Below, piece by piece: positions 54,351-63,543 of a stretch of DNA of 64,000 nucleotides (positions within the stretch are counted from its first letter, which is position 1; each line of letters starts with the position of its first letter). The position numbers and the translations under genes were made by a program. Under the pieces are notes generated by a model that was given only the letters and a program-made list of their open reading frames with translations, was not told the DNA's origin and ran no database searches. The stretch covers positions 248,001 to 312,000 of the forward strand of contig NZ_JAGOBJ010000003.1 of assembly GCF_017983445.1 (NCBI RefSeq). Direction: 5' to 3'. This stretch comes from Halomonas sp. (lineage in GTDB: Bacteria; Pseudomonadota; Gammaproteobacteria; Pseudomonadales; Halomonadaceae).

Positions 54351-55595
54351 ATGGCCAAAACGTCCCTGGAAAAGAGCAAGATCAAAATCCTGCTACTCGA
54401 GGGCGTCCACCAAAGTGCGGTGGACAATTTTCACAACGCCGGATATGAAAATATCGAGCATCTACCGACATCGCTGGATGAAGCGTCGCTGATCGAAAAA
54501 ATTCGTGATGTTCACTTTATCGGCATTCGTTCGCGTACCCAACTAAATGAGCGGGTATTTGCTGCGGCAGAGAAGCTGGTCGGCGTTGGCTGTTTCTGTA
54601 TCGGTACCAATCAGGTAGATCTGACCGCTGCCCTAAAACGCGGTATTGCGGTGTTCAATGCGCCTTACTCCAATACCCGCTCGGTCGCTGAGCTGGTGCT
54701 GGCTGAAGCCATCATGCTGCTGCGCGGTATTCCCGAGAAAAACGCCCGTGCTCACCAGGGCGGCTGGCTGAAATCGGCCAGCAACTCGCACGAAGCACGC
54801 GGCAAGACCCTGGGTATCGTGGGTTACGGCAGCATCGGCGCACAGCTTTCCGTGCTCGCCGAAGCGCTGGGCTTTAACGTTATCTATTTTGATAGCATCA
54901 CCAAGCTGGGCATGGGTAACGCAAGCCAGGTGGCAAGCCTTGAGGAGCTGCTGAACCGCTCGGATGTGGTCAGCCTGCACGTGCCGGACTTACCCTCTAC
55001 CCGCTGGATGATTGGCGCCAAAGAGATCGCCGCCATGAAGTCGGGCGCGATCCTTATCAATGCCTCACGCGGTAGCGTGGTCGAAATCGAGCCGTTGGCG
55101 GACGCGATCAAGTCAGGCCATCTGAACGGTGCCGCCGTGGACGTCTTCCCGGTTGAGCCCAAGGGCAACAACGAAGAGTTTGAAAGTCCGTTGCGTGGCC
55201 TCGAGAACGTGATCCTGACGCCGCATATCGGTGGCTCTACGCTCGAAGCCCAAGAAAATATCGGCATCGAAGTCGCTGAAAAGCTGATTACCTACTCGGA
55301 TAACGGTACCACCATCACCTCGGTCAACTTCCCCGAAGTGGCGCTGCCTGCGCACCCTGATAAGCACCGCTTGCTGCATATTCATGACAACGTGCCGGGC
55401 GTGCTGTCGCAGATCAACCGCGTGCTGTCCGAAAACGGCATCAACATCTCCGGCCAGTACCTGCAAACCAACGATAAGGTCGGCTACGTGGTCATCGATG
55501 TCGACAAAGCTTACGGCCCGCAGGCGCTGGAAGCCTTGAAGCAGGTAGAGCATACGCTGAAAATCCGCGCGCTGTATTCGGCGCACAACAGCTAG
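54351..55595 (+). CDS. serA: D-3-phosphoglycerate dehydrogenase
   Basis: A 414-residue NAD-dependent enzyme opening serine synthesis. The Rossmann motif is GIVGYGSIGAQLSVLAE, the catalytic Arg and Glu lie in NASRGSVVEIEPL and AAVDVFPVEP, and the catalytic His is in LTPHIGGSTLEAQ. A C-terminal ACT domain (about residues 340-414, HDNVPGVLSQINRVLSENG) would confer serine feedback inhibition, as in E. coli. MAKTSLEKSKIK at 54351 has AGAGG upstream. A bidirectional terminator follows. Confidence 0.96.
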   Translation: MAKTSLEKSKIKILLLEGVHQSAVDNFHNAGYENIEHLPTSLDEASLIEKIRDVHFIGIRSRTQLNERVFAAAEKLVGVGCFCIGTNQVDLTAALKRGIAVFNAPYSNTRSVAELVLAEAIMLLRGIPEKNARAHQGGWLKSASNSHEARGKTLGIVGYGSIGAQLSVLAEALGFNVIYFDSITKLGMGNASQVASLEELLNRSDVVSLHVPDLPSTRWMIGAKEIAAMKSGAILINASRGSVVEIEPLADAIKSGHLNGAAVDVFPVEPKGNNEEFESPLRGLENVILTPHIGGSTLEAQENIGIEVAEKLITYSDNGTTITSVNFPEVALPAHPDKHRLLHIHDNVPGVLSQINRVLSENGINISGQYLQTNDKVGYVVIDVDKAYGPQALEALKQVEHTLKIRALYSAHNS

Positions 55596-55648
55596 GCTCA
55601 GCAACACCGAAACTGGGCAGCAACGTAAAATGCCTTGCGAATGGCGTA

Positions 55649-55680
55649 AAAAAAACGGCTCCCGAAAGGGAGCCGTTTTG
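55649..55680. terminator. Bidirectional terminator between serA and the pirin gene
   Basis: AACGGCTCCC pairs with GGGAGCCGTT around GAAA. Eight A on the left and a T run on the right let it work in both directions. Confidence 0.9.
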
Positions 55681-55697
55681 GTTGGTAAGGTTGAATA

Positions 55698-56387
55698 TCA
55701 GGCAAGATCAAACAGCAGCACTTCGCTTTTATCCTTGCCGGTCACGCTAATGGCATCGCCGGGCTGGAATGCAGCAGCATCGCCAGTGCTGAGCAGTTCT
55801 CTATTGACCTCTACCGCGCCTTTTACCACGTGCAGCCAGGCATAGCGTGTGGCGGGCGTTTCCACGCGTTGGTCTGCCTCAAACGAGCCTGCGTAAAGAT
55901 TAACGTCCTGGTTGAGGCTGACCGAACCTTCACGGCCTTCTTCCGAGGCCACCAGGCGCCACTGGCCCTGCCTTTCAGCTGCGGGGAAGGGCTTCTGCTC
56001 GTAGCTGGGCGCAATGCCCAGCGCTTTGGGCTCAATCCAGATCTGCAGAAAGTGCAGGCCGTCCTCCTTGGAGTGATTGAACTCACTGTGCAGCACGCCG
56101 GTACCCGCGGACATGCGCTGCACATCGCCTGGGCGCATTACCTCACCGTTGCCCATGTTGTCCTTATGTTCCATTTCGCCTTCCAGCACATAGGAGATAA
56201 TCTCCATATCGCGGTGCGGATGGGCGCCAAAGCCATGACCGCCGTCGACGCGGTCCTCGTTGATCACCCGCAGGGCGCGAAAGCCCATATGTTTGGGGTC
56301 ATGGTAGTTGGCAAACGAGAACGTGTGGTAGGAACGAAGCCAGCCGTGGTCTGCATAACCTCTTTCACCCGCGCGACGAATTTTCAT
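55698..56387 (-). CDS. Pirin-family bicupin protein
   Basis: A 229-residue pirin. The N-terminal cupin carries the metal ligands in HPHRDMEIISYVLEG and HSEFNHS, as in YhhW-type quercetinases; the opening MKIRRAGERGYADHGWLRSY and the SFANYHDP segment are family hallmarks. The second cupin (about residues 130-229) has lost the ligand set. Some members oxidise quercetin; most are of unknown function. Start at 56387 after GGGAG. A perfect palindrome lies 115 bases upstream. Confidence 0.9.
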   Translation of the reverse strand: MKIRRAGERGYADHGWLRSYHTFSFANYHDPKHMGFRALRVINEDRVDGGHGFGAHPHRDMEIISYVLEGEMEHKDNMGNGEVMRPGDVQRMSAGTGVLHSEFNHSKEDGLHFLQIWIEPKALGIAPSYEQKPFPAAERQGQWRLVASEEGREGSVSLNQDVNLYAGSFEADQRVETPATRYAWLHVVKGAVEVNRELLSTGDAAAFQPGDAISVTGKDKSEVLLFDLA

Positions 56388-56501
56388 TTTTGTGCTCCCA
56401 GCCGTGTTTAATAAATAGCTGCTGAAGGAATAGCTGTTGAGGAATGAACTCAATATACGCCTGTAATCGCGCCGCGTCGGGCGAAGGTTTCTGCATGATA
56501 A

Positions 56502-56518
56502 CGTCGATTAAATCGACG
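56502..56518. promoter_or_regulatory. Palindromic operator candidate between pirin and trhO
   Basis: CGTCGATT-A-AATCGACG, a perfect 8+1+8 inverted repeat in the 253-base divergent gap. Pirin genes are often controlled by a linked LysR protein; none is adjacent here. Confidence 0.5.
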
Positions 56519-56640
56519 AATTTATAGGGAGATGACCTGCGTCAATCTGGCAGGATTCAAGCATTACGCCGTTTGCGTTAGACTATGCGCGTTTATTAAC
56601 CCGGTCCGCCCTTTACGAGGGCGACTACCAGGAGCGTGTC

Positions 56641-57636
56641 ATGTCTACCCCTGTTTCTGAAACTGTCTCAAAAACTATCCCTCAAACGATCTCTGAATCT
56701 GGTAATACGCCGCGTATTGTTGTCGCGGCGCTTTATAAGTTCGTCACTTTGAGTGATTTTGAGGCGCTGCGTGAGCCGCTGCGCCAGGCCATGGTCGATA
56801 ACGATGTCAAAGGTACCTTGCTGCTGGCCAAAGAGGGCATTAACGGCACCGTGGCGGGCACCCGCGAAGGCATCGACGCCTTGCTTGCCTGGCTGACCGC
56901 TGACCCGCGTCTGGTCGATATCGACCATAAAGAGTCTTACTGCGACGAGACACCGTTCTACCGCACCAAGGTCAAGCTCAAACGTGAGATCGTGACGCTT
57001 GGCGTGCCGGGCATCGACCCGAACGACACCGTGGGTACTTACGTTGAGCCGGAAAACTGGAACGACATCATTTCCGACCCAGAAGTGCTGTTGATCGATA
57101 CCCGCAACGATTACGAAGTGGCGATTGGCAGCTTCGAAGGCGCGGTTGACCCCAAAACCACCACGTTCCGTGAGTTTCCCGAGTACGTGCGCGAGCACTA
57201 CAACCCGGAGACGCACAAGAAAGTCGCCATGTTCTGCACCGGCGGCATTCGCTGTGAAAAAGCCTCCAGCTTTATGCTCAAGGAAGGCTTTGACGAGGTT
57301 TATCACCTCAAGGGCGGCGTGCTGAATTATCTGGAAAAAGTCCCTGAAGAGAAGTCGCTGTGGCGCGGCGAGTGTTTCGTGTTTGATAACCGGGTAGCGG
57401 TACGCCACGACCTGAGCGAAGGCTCCTTTGAGCAGTGCCACGCCTGCCGCATGCCGATTTCCGCTGACGACATGCAGTCTTCCGCTTATGAACCGGGCAT
57501 CAGCTGCCCGCACTGCATCGACTCATTGCCTGAGAAAACCCGCGCGGCCGCCCGCGAACGTCAGCGCCAGATAGAGCTTGCCAAGGAGCGCGGTCAGCCC
57601 CATCCCTTGGGTTATAACCATCGCGAAAAAGCCTGA
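56641..57636 (+). CDS. trhO: tRNA uridine(34) hydroxylase (rhodanese-related)
   Basis: A 331-residue YceA/TrhO protein that hydroxylates wobble uridine (ho5U34) with oxygen, an early step toward cmo5U/mcmo5U. Layout: an N-terminal acylphosphatase-like domain (about residues 25-110, [20 protein letters not shown]), a rhodanese domain with active Cys199 in [11 protein letters not shown], and a C-terminal Cys-rich part (CHACRMPIS and CPHCIDSLP). The first 20 residues are Ser/Thr-rich and variable. CAGGAG precedes the ATG. Confidence 0.93.
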   Translation: MSTPVSETVSKTIPQTISESGNTPRIVVAALYKFVTLSDFEALREPLRQAMVDNDVKGTLLLAKEGINGTVAGTREGIDALLAWLTADPRLVDIDHKESYCDETPFYRTKVKLKREIVTLGVPGIDPNDTVGTYVEPENWNDIISDPEVLLIDTRNDYEVAIGSFEGAVDPKTTTFREFPEYVREHYNPETHKKVAMFCTGGIRCEKASSFMLKEGFDEVYHLKGGVLNYLEKVPEEKSLWRGECFVFDNRVAVRHDLSEGSFEQCHACRMPISADDMQSSAYEPGISCPHCIDSLPEKTRAAARERQRQIELAKERGQPHPLGYNHREKA

Positions 57637-57762
57637 CGCTCTGGCGTAAGGCGTAACGCTTGCCAGGTGGCCATGCGCGTGGCCGCCTTTGGTCGTAGGC
57701 ACCCCGTTTTTATTCTGTGAGGCACTAGACTGAAGATTATTCAGCTTATCTAGAGGCCTCCC

Positions 57763-58566
57763 ATGCCTGTTTCTGTTGAGTCTTCATCGGCGACCGAGTT
57801 ACTGCTCCGCGATGATCAGCAGGGCGTCATCACGCTCACGCTCAATACCCCAAAGAGGTTCAACGCGCTTTCCGAGCAGATGCTTGAGGCGTTAGAGTCG
57901 GCGCTTGCAGATATTGCCCACGATGAGCAGGTGCGCTGTGTGGTGCTGGCAGCCAACGGCAAAGCTTTCTGCGCCGGGCACGATTTAAAGCAGATGCGCG
58001 CCAACCCTGATAAAGCCTACCACCAGGCGCTGTTTGCTCGCTGCAGCCAGGTAATGCAGGCGATCGTCCATTGCCCGGTCCCGGTGATTGCCAAGGTTCA
58101 GGGCCTTGCCACCGCTGCTGGCTGCCAGTTGGTTGCCAGCTGTGATTTAGCCGTTGCCGCGCAGAGTGCCCGGTTTGCGGTGTCGGGAATTAATCTAGGC
58201 CTTTTCTGCGCGACACCGGCGGTGGCGCTGTCGCGTAACGTGCCCCGCAAACGGGCGATGGAAATGCTCCTGACGGGCGATTTCATCAGCGCCACCCAGG
58301 CGGCTGAGTGGGGTTTGATCAATCGGGTTGCCGAGGACGGAGCACTCGACGACGCCGTTCAGGCCCTGACCGCGAGTCTCTGTGCCAAAAGTGCGGCGGC
58401 GGTGAGAACGGGAAAAGCCATGTTTGCGCGCCAGCTGGCCATGCCGCTGGATGAAGCTTACGCATTTGCCGGAGAAACCATGGCCTGCAATATGCAAACG
58501 CTTGACGCTGCAGAAGGCATTGATGCGTTTATCGACAAGCGTTCGCCACGTTGGCAACACCGCTAG
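57763..58566 (+). CDS. Enoyl-CoA hydratase/isomerase family protein
   Basis: A 267-residue crotonase-fold enzyme. The first oxyanion motif is AFCAGHDLKQMR; the second is in KVQGLATAAGCQLVASCDLAVA, where the usual catalytic Glu of hydratases is replaced by small residues, so it may be an isomerase or a different crotonase rather than a classical hydratase. MEMLLTGDFISATQAAEWGLIN fits the family's helical cap. It stands alone, 149 bases before an IclR gene that might control it. Confidence 0.85.
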   Translation: MPVSVESSSATELLLRDDQQGVITLTLNTPKRFNALSEQMLEALESALADIAHDEQVRCVVLAANGKAFCAGHDLKQMRANPDKAYHQALFARCSQVMQAIVHCPVPVIAKVQGLATAAGCQLVASCDLAVAAQSARFAVSGINLGLFCATPAVALSRNVPRKRAMEMLLTGDFISATQAAEWGLINRVAEDGALDDAVQALTASLCAKSAAAVRTGKAMFARQLAMPLDEAYAFAGETMACNMQTLDAAEGIDAFIDKRSPRWQHR

Positions 58567-58569
58567 CGC

Positions 58570-58620
58570 CTATCTGTCATTAGTATCTATCTGTCGTTGG
58601 CACCTATCCGTCTTTAGCGC
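58570..58620 (+). repeat. Three-copy 17-bp tandem repeat upstream of the iclR-type gene
   Basis: CTATCTGTCATTAGTAT, CTATCTGTCGTTGGCAC and CTATCCGTCTTTAGCGC are contiguous, with CTATC-GTC constant. The array starts three bases after the preceding stop and ends 95 bases before the regulator start. Confidence 0.78.
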
Positions 58621-58715
58621 ATCTTCACTATTAGTGGAATTCGTTTCCGTAAACGCGACAGCGGCCATGGCCGCGCGTTATCCTGTTGCTCTTTGCGCCT
58701 TCAGGAGAGAGCAGG

Positions 58716-59543
58716 GTGAGTGAAGCCAAGCGTAGGACGGTTGGGCGTCCGGCAAGCGCCGCCAAAGCGGGCGGCGGGCATAGCCAGTCTCTGGTACGGG
58801 GCTTAACGTTATTGGAGTATCTGGCGGCAAGCCCCTTGGGGCTTGCGCTGTCGGAAGTAGCTGAGAAAGCTGATTTGGCCCCTTCCACCACCCACCGCCT
58901 GCTCCAGGCCTTGCAGAGTCAGGGCTTTGTGACCCAGGAGAACGAGCAGGGGCTATGGCGCATTGATGTCAAAACCTTTCGTATTGGTAACAGTTTCCTG
59001 GAAGCCCGCGACGTGGTGGCGTCAAGCCGACCTTTTCTGCGCCGCTTAACCAGCGAAACTGGTGAAACCGCCAATCTGGGTATTCGCGACGGTGATACGG
59101 CGGTATTTCTCGCCCAGCATGAATCACCCCAGATGATGCGTATGATTACTCGCTTGGGATCGCGTGCGCCTCTGCATGCCTCCGGCGTGGGCAAAGCGCT
59201 TCTAGCTTGGATGCCTGCCGATGAACGCGCCCGCTTTCTGGATAACCGCGAGCTTGCCCGTGTGACTGACAACACGCTGTGTAGCTCCGATGCGCTGTTG
59301 GCGGAGATGCAGCAGATTGGCCAGCAGGGGTTTGCCTGCGACCGCGAAGAGCATGCCATTGGCCTGCACTGCGTGGCGGCCTGCATTTACGACGAGCATG
59401 CCACGCCGCTGGCGGCCATTTCCGTTTCGGGTCCCGTGGCGCGTATTCCTGAATCACGCCTGCTGGCGCTAGGCGCGCTGGTGCGCCAAGTGGCTGATGA
59501 GATCACCACACAGCTAGGCGGCCACGTGCCGCGTTCATCGTAA
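58716..59543 (+). CDS. IclR-family regulator
   Basis: A 275-residue regulator. The N-terminal winged helix lies at about residues 20-80 (QSLVRGLTLLEYLAASPLG, LAPSTTHRLLQALQSQGF), followed by the IclR effector domain with RAPLHASGVGKALLAWMP and REEHAIGLHCVAACIYD. A GTG start at 58716 has AGGAG nine bases upstream; the longer frame begins 30 bases earlier without one. Its target is unknown: the crotonase gene before it and, more speculatively, the IclR-like palindrome at glcB are candidates. Confidence 0.88.
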   Translation: MSEAKRRTVGRPASAAKAGGGHSQSLVRGLTLLEYLAASPLGLALSEVAEKADLAPSTTHRLLQALQSQGFVTQENEQGLWRIDVKTFRIGNSFLEARDVVASSRPFLRRLTSETGETANLGIRDGDTAVFLAQHESPQMMRMITRLGSRAPLHASGVGKALLAWMPADERARFLDNRELARVTDNTLCSSDALLAEMQQIGQQGFACDREEHAIGLHCVAACIYDEHATPLAAISVSGPVARIPESRLLALGALVRQVADEITTQLGGHVPRSS

Positions 59544-59555
59544 GCGTGTTTTAAT

Positions 59556-59990
59556 ATGCTGAGTCTTTTCCTGGTGGCTCTGGCAAGCGCGACACTGTTG
59601 CCGGGCGGCTCCGAAGTATGGCTTGCTCGGCTTTGGTGCCTGGGCGAGCCTGCCGTGCTGCTGTGGGTTGTCGCCACCGCAGGCAATACGTTGGGGAGTC
59701 TGGTCAATGTGGCCATGGGCCGCTACGCGCGTCAGTTTCAGCATCGGCGCTGGTTTCCCGCATCGCCCAACAGTCTGGCACGGGCCGAGCGCTGGTATCA
59801 CAAGCTGGGGGAGGCAAGCCTGCTGCTTTCCTGGGTGCCGGTGATTGGCGACCCGCTGACGGTGCTGGCCGGTCTATTTCGACTGTCCTGGTGGCGTGCT
59901 GTTCTATGGATTGTGGTGGCAAAAGGCGCTCGCTACGCGCTAGTGCTAGGCCTTGCGAACCAGTGGCTGTTACCGCTCTGCAAGGCCTGA
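59556..59990 (+). CDS. YqaA-family inner-membrane protein (DedA/SNARE-assoc type)
   Basis: A 144-residue small DedA-superfamily protein with about three to four membrane helices. LLPGGSEVWLARLWCLGEP and the re-entrant GNTLGSLVNVAMGRYARQF are the family hallmarks, as is SWVPVIGDPLTVLAGLFR. Larger DedA relatives flip undecaprenyl phosphate or other lipids; YqaA itself has no settled role. It begins 12 bases after the IclR gene and is probably read from the same transcript. Confidence 0.87.
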   Translation: MLSLFLVALASATLLPGGSEVWLARLWCLGEPAVLLWVVATAGNTLGSLVNVAMGRYARQFQHRRWFPASPNSLARAERWYHKLGEASLLLSWVPVIGDPLTVLAGLFRLSWWRAVLWIVVAKGARYALVLGLANQWLLPLCKA

Positions 59991-60165
59991 CTAACACGCC
60001 AAACGGCACAACAACGTTTCAATCCGCGTCCATACCTTGCCCATGTTCCCATGTTACCCTGTGCGCTTTTACCGCTATCGACATGCGGTACGTGTGCATT
60101 ATGGTTTGCATAAAGTGGGCCAACCGTTAGATTTAAGTAAGCATTTACTCAAGGGAGGTTGAGGT

Positions 60166-62562
60166 GTGACGCCATTACGCTTATTACCCTGGTTAGGCAT
60201 CTGGCTGATGACACTATGTGTGTTGTTGGCAACGCCGGCATTAGCTCAAACGACGACGTCGGCTGTCGGCGATCCTGCACCGCCACCGGCAGAGGAGCAG
60301 GCATCTTACGAGGCGCTTGTCGACCTGCTCGAAAATGAGCAATCACGACAAGAGCTGATTGACGTGCTGCGCAGCCAGGCGTCGGCGCTACCGGCTGGCT
60401 TGCAAGCGGAGTTATCGCCAGAAGCCGCCGCCGCGGGTGGCAATGTGTCGCCTGAGGATGTGTCACTGCCTCGCCAGCTCGCCGAGCTTACCAGTCGAGT
60501 AGTCACCGATATTGGTGGACAGATTGAGCAGGCGGCCTCCGTGGTCGGCGATCTGTTTACCGGTAGCGGTGACAGCTCGAGCACATTTGACGCGTCTGCA
60601 TTTACCCAGGCGGCGATTAATCTGGGTATCGTGATTGTTGCGACGTTCGCGCTGTTTTTTGTGTTGCGCTGGCTGGGCAAACCCGCGTTTGCCAAGGTAA
60701 GCCGCTGGTCGTTAACCGGTACCGGTTTAACACCTGTGCTGAGGCTTATCCTATGTGTTGCTATCGCGGCAGTTGTCGACTTTTTGATCGTCGGTTTAGC
60801 GTACGTAGGCGGCAATCTGATCGCTACTTTTGCCGTGGGGCAAACGGGCGAGCTTTCCACCCGTGCATCGCTGTTTCTCAACGCCTTCCTGATTATCGAG
60901 CTGTTCAAGGCCGTAATGCGTATGCTCTTCTCCTCCCATTACGAGGGGCTACGCCTGCTGCCTATTTCTGCGCATGAGGCGGCTTACTGGAATCGCTGGC
61001 TGGCGCGTCTGATCGGAATGGTGGGGTATGGCTTGATGGTCGCTGTACCACTGGTCAATTTCTATCTGGGTGTATCGCTGGGTCAAGCGGTCGGTACGCT
61101 GATTATGATTACCGCCTTTGTCTATGCGGTGAGCGTGGTACTTAAAAACCGCGTACGTCTGCGTGGCAATATGAATACGATCGCTGCCAACACCACCATG
61201 ACCGCAAGCCGTGTATCGCTACAGCTATTTGCGCGTACCTGGCACCTGTTTGCGCTGCTGTATTTCCTGATTGTGTTTGTACTGACCTTAACGCGTCCGG
61301 GCGATGCATTACCCTTTGTGCTATTTGCAACTCTGAAGACCTTGGCGGCCGTCGTGGTTGGCCTTCTGACGTCTACGTTCCTGACTCAGACCATTGGCCG
61401 GCGTATTCAGCTATCCGATGATTTGCGCCGCAAACTGCCGATGCTTGAACATCGCCTGAACAGCTACGTGCCTAATGCGTTACGCGTGCTGAGAACGGTG
61501 ATTCTGGTCGCTGTGATCATGGTAGTGCTGGATGCTTGGGGCGCCTTCAATCTGGCTGGCTGGTATGCCTCCGAGCGCGGTGCGCATATTGTGGGTAATC
61601 TGATCAGTATCGCAGTCATCCTGATTGTATCGCTGGGCATCTGGCTGGCGCTGGCGAGTCTGATCGAGCATAAGCTAAACCCCGAAACCGGCGCCGGTGA
61701 ACCCTCTGCACGTGCTAAAACGCTGCTGAGCCTATTCCGTAATGCCTTGGCGATTGCCATGGTCACCATTACCGGCATGATCGTGCTGTCCGAGATCGGC
61801 ATCAACATCGGGCCGCTGATTGCCGGTGCCGGTGTGCTGGGTCTGGCGATTGGTTTTGGCGCTCAGAAGCTGGTGCAGGATGTAATCACCGGGGTATTCA
61901 TTCAGGTTGAGAACGCCATGAATACCGGCGATGTGGTCACGCTGGGGGGTATCACGGGTACCGCCGAGCGGCTGAGCATTCGCTCCGTGGGTATTCGTGA
62001 TCTTTCCGGCACCTACCATATCGTGCCTTTCTCAAGCGTGGATACCGTATCCAACTACATGCGTGAATACGGCAACCATGTGGGCGAATACAGTATCGCC
62101 TACCGCGAGAATATCGATCATGCAATTGACCAACTCAAATTGGCGTTTGATGATATCCGATCCAGTGAAGAGCATGGCTTCAAGATACTGGCTGATCTGA
62201 CCGTTGCTGGCGTGGTTGCCTTAGCTGATAGCTCGGTGAATATTCGTGTGGTCATCAAGACGACTCCTGGCGATCAGTGGGGCGTTGGCCGTGCCTATAA
62301 CCGTCTTGTGAAGATGCGTTTTGATCAGGCAGGCATTGAGATTCCGTTCCCGCATACCACGCTTTACTTCGGACAAGATAAGATTGGTTCTGCACCGCCT
62401 GCGAACCTGCGCGTTATGCAGCAGGACTTCACCATTGATGGTAGCCCGGCAGGTCAGCCTAAGTCGGGTGATCTAACCTCGGATGATCGCTATGATCCAC
62501 GCAAGAAAAACCTTCAAACGGGTGACCCAGATCACCATAAGCCTGATGAGGAAGATGTTTAG
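60166..62562 (+). CDS. Large MscS-family mechanosensitive channel (YbiO-like)
   Basis: A 798-residue channel with a GTG start after GGGAGG. A signal peptide ends at ALAQ (residue 28), a periplasmic part follows to about residue 145, then some nine to eleven membrane helices. The pore helix GPLIAGAGVLGLAIGFGAQK and the adjacent LVQDVITGVF are the MscS core (about residues 545-590), with a beta domain and C-terminal cage after it. Length and layout resemble E. coli YbiO (741). It releases solutes on osmotic downshock, fitting a halophile. A strong terminator follows. Confidence 0.92.
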   Translation: MTPLRLLPWLGIWLMTLCVLLATPALAQTTTSAVGDPAPPPAEEQASYEALVDLLENEQSRQELIDVLRSQASALPAGLQAELSPEAAAAGGNVSPEDVSLPRQLAELTSRVVTDIGGQIEQAASVVGDLFTGSGDSSSTFDASAFTQAAINLGIVIVATFALFFVLRWLGKPAFAKVSRWSLTGTGLTPVLRLILCVAIAAVVDFLIVGLAYVGGNLIATFAVGQTGELSTRASLFLNAFLIIELFKAVMRMLFSSHYEGLRLLPISAHEAAYWNRWLARLIGMVGYGLMVAVPLVNFYLGVSLGQAVGTLIMITAFVYAVSVVLKNRVRLRGNMNTIAANTTMTASRVSLQLFARTWHLFALLYFLIVFVLTLTRPGDALPFVLFATLKTLAAVVVGLLTSTFLTQTIGRRIQLSDDLRRKLPMLEHRLNSYVPNALRVLRTVILVAVIMVVLDAWGAFNLAGWYASERGAHIVGNLISIAVILIVSLGIWLALASLIEHKLNPETGAGEPSARAKTLLSLFRNALAIAMVTITGMIVLSEIGINIGPLIAGAGVLGLAIGFGAQKLVQDVITGVFIQVENAMNTGDVVTLGGITGTAERLSIRSVGIRDLSGTYHIVPFSSVDTVSNYMREYGNHVGEYSIAYRENIDHAIDQLKLAFDDIRSSEEHGFKILADLTVAGVVALADSSVNIRVVIKTTPGDQWGVGRAYNRLVKMRFDQAGIEIPFPHTTLYFGQDKIGSAPPANLRVMQQDFTIDGSPAGQPKSGDLTSDDRYDPRKKNLQTGDPDHHKPDEEDV

Positions 62563-62592
62563 CCAGATGGGTTAATGCTTCTGTATTGGGTC

Positions 62593-62628
62593 AACACGGG
62601 CCGCCGAAAGGCGGCCCGTGTTGTTTTT
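62593..62628 (+). terminator. Terminator of the MscS-type gene
   Basis: AACACGGGCCGCC pairs perfectly with GGCGGCCCGTGTT around GAAA, followed by GTTTTT. Confidence 0.92.
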
Positions 62629-62636
62629 GACATGAT

Positions 62637-63383
62637 TTAGGGAGCGTAATTTTCTGAGTGTCTGCCTTCCAGATAGATTGACTCGCCACCATCGACACAT
62701 AGCACTTGGCCTGTGACAAAATCGTTATCCAGCAGGTAGTGCACGGCCTTTATCAAATGCCCAGGCGCTCCCTGCCGATGAAGCGGAATGCCCTCCAGGC
62801 GCCACGCAATATAGGCATGGTTACGCTGTGCGATGGGCAGTATGACGCCTGGCGCAATGCCGTTAATCCGAATATGCGGTGCAAATTCAATGGCCGCCAT
62901 TTGCGTCATGTCCGCCAGGCCCTTTTTAGACAGCAAATACGCTGCATACGGATACTGATGATAAGCCACTTTATTATCGATGATATTAATCACGCAGCCT
63001 TGGGAAACTACCTGGGCAAAATGGCGGATTAATAACAGAGGGGTAAACAGGTTAATGCGAAACTGCGTCTCCAGTATGGCCAGGTCGGTTTTGGCGATAG
63101 GCGCTGCCTGATAACTTGAGGCGCTGTTAAGCAGCACGTTTAAATGGGGAAACCGCGCTTGTGCCGTATGAATCAGCGTATCAACGGATTCGTGCAGAAA
63201 ATCGCACGGCAATATTTCACACTCGCGCCCCTTGCTACGAATACTCTTCGCTACTTCTTCGGCTTCTTCTCGTGAGCTATTAACATGCAGGGCAATGTCA
63301 TACCCCGCATCCGCTAATGCTTCAGAAAAATGGCGCCCTAAGCGGGTCGCGCCCCCTGTCACTAATGCAGCTTTAGCAGTCAT
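62637..63383 (-). CDS. folM: Dihydromonapterin/dihydrofolate reductase FolM (SDR family)
   Basis: A 248-residue short-chain dehydrogenase of the pteridine-reductase group. The NADPH loop is TGGATRLGRHF, with the Arg typical of this branch; the catalytic Tyr-Lys pair is YLLSK, and the NSASSYQ strand carries the Asn-Ser. FolM reduces dihydromonapterin to tetrahydromonapterin, the cofactor of phenylalanine hydroxylase in pseudomonads. Divergence from a FolK gene supports a pterin role. Confidence 0.85.
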   Translation of the reverse strand: MTAKAALVTGGATRLGRHFSEALADAGYDIALHVNSSREEAEEVAKSIRSKGRECEILPCDFLHESVDTLIHTAQARFPHLNVLLNSASSYQAAPIAKTDLAILETQFRINLFTPLLLIRHFAQVVSQGCVINIIDNKVAYHQYPYAAYLLSKKGLADMTQMAAIEFAPHIRINGIAPGVILPIAQRNHAYIAWRLEGIPLHRQGAPGHLIKAVHYLLDNDFVTGQVLCVDGGESIYLEGRHSENYAP

Positions 63384-63543
63384 TGCGTATCCCTGTATCT
63401 AATAATTATGTAGTGGTTGCGTGTATCTTGCGTTTATTGTTAGCCGCTTTACGGCTTGCACACTAAGAGCGTAGCGCTAGTCTGATAGTTGGTCATTACC
63501 AAAATGTTAAGAATATTTCGGCCACTTCGGATGGGGAATCTCT

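Noticed and set aside
56668-57513. 281-codon minus-strand open frame inside trhO
   Set aside because: It shadows trhO, whose rhodanese and Cys motifs are intact; no ribosome site or domain.
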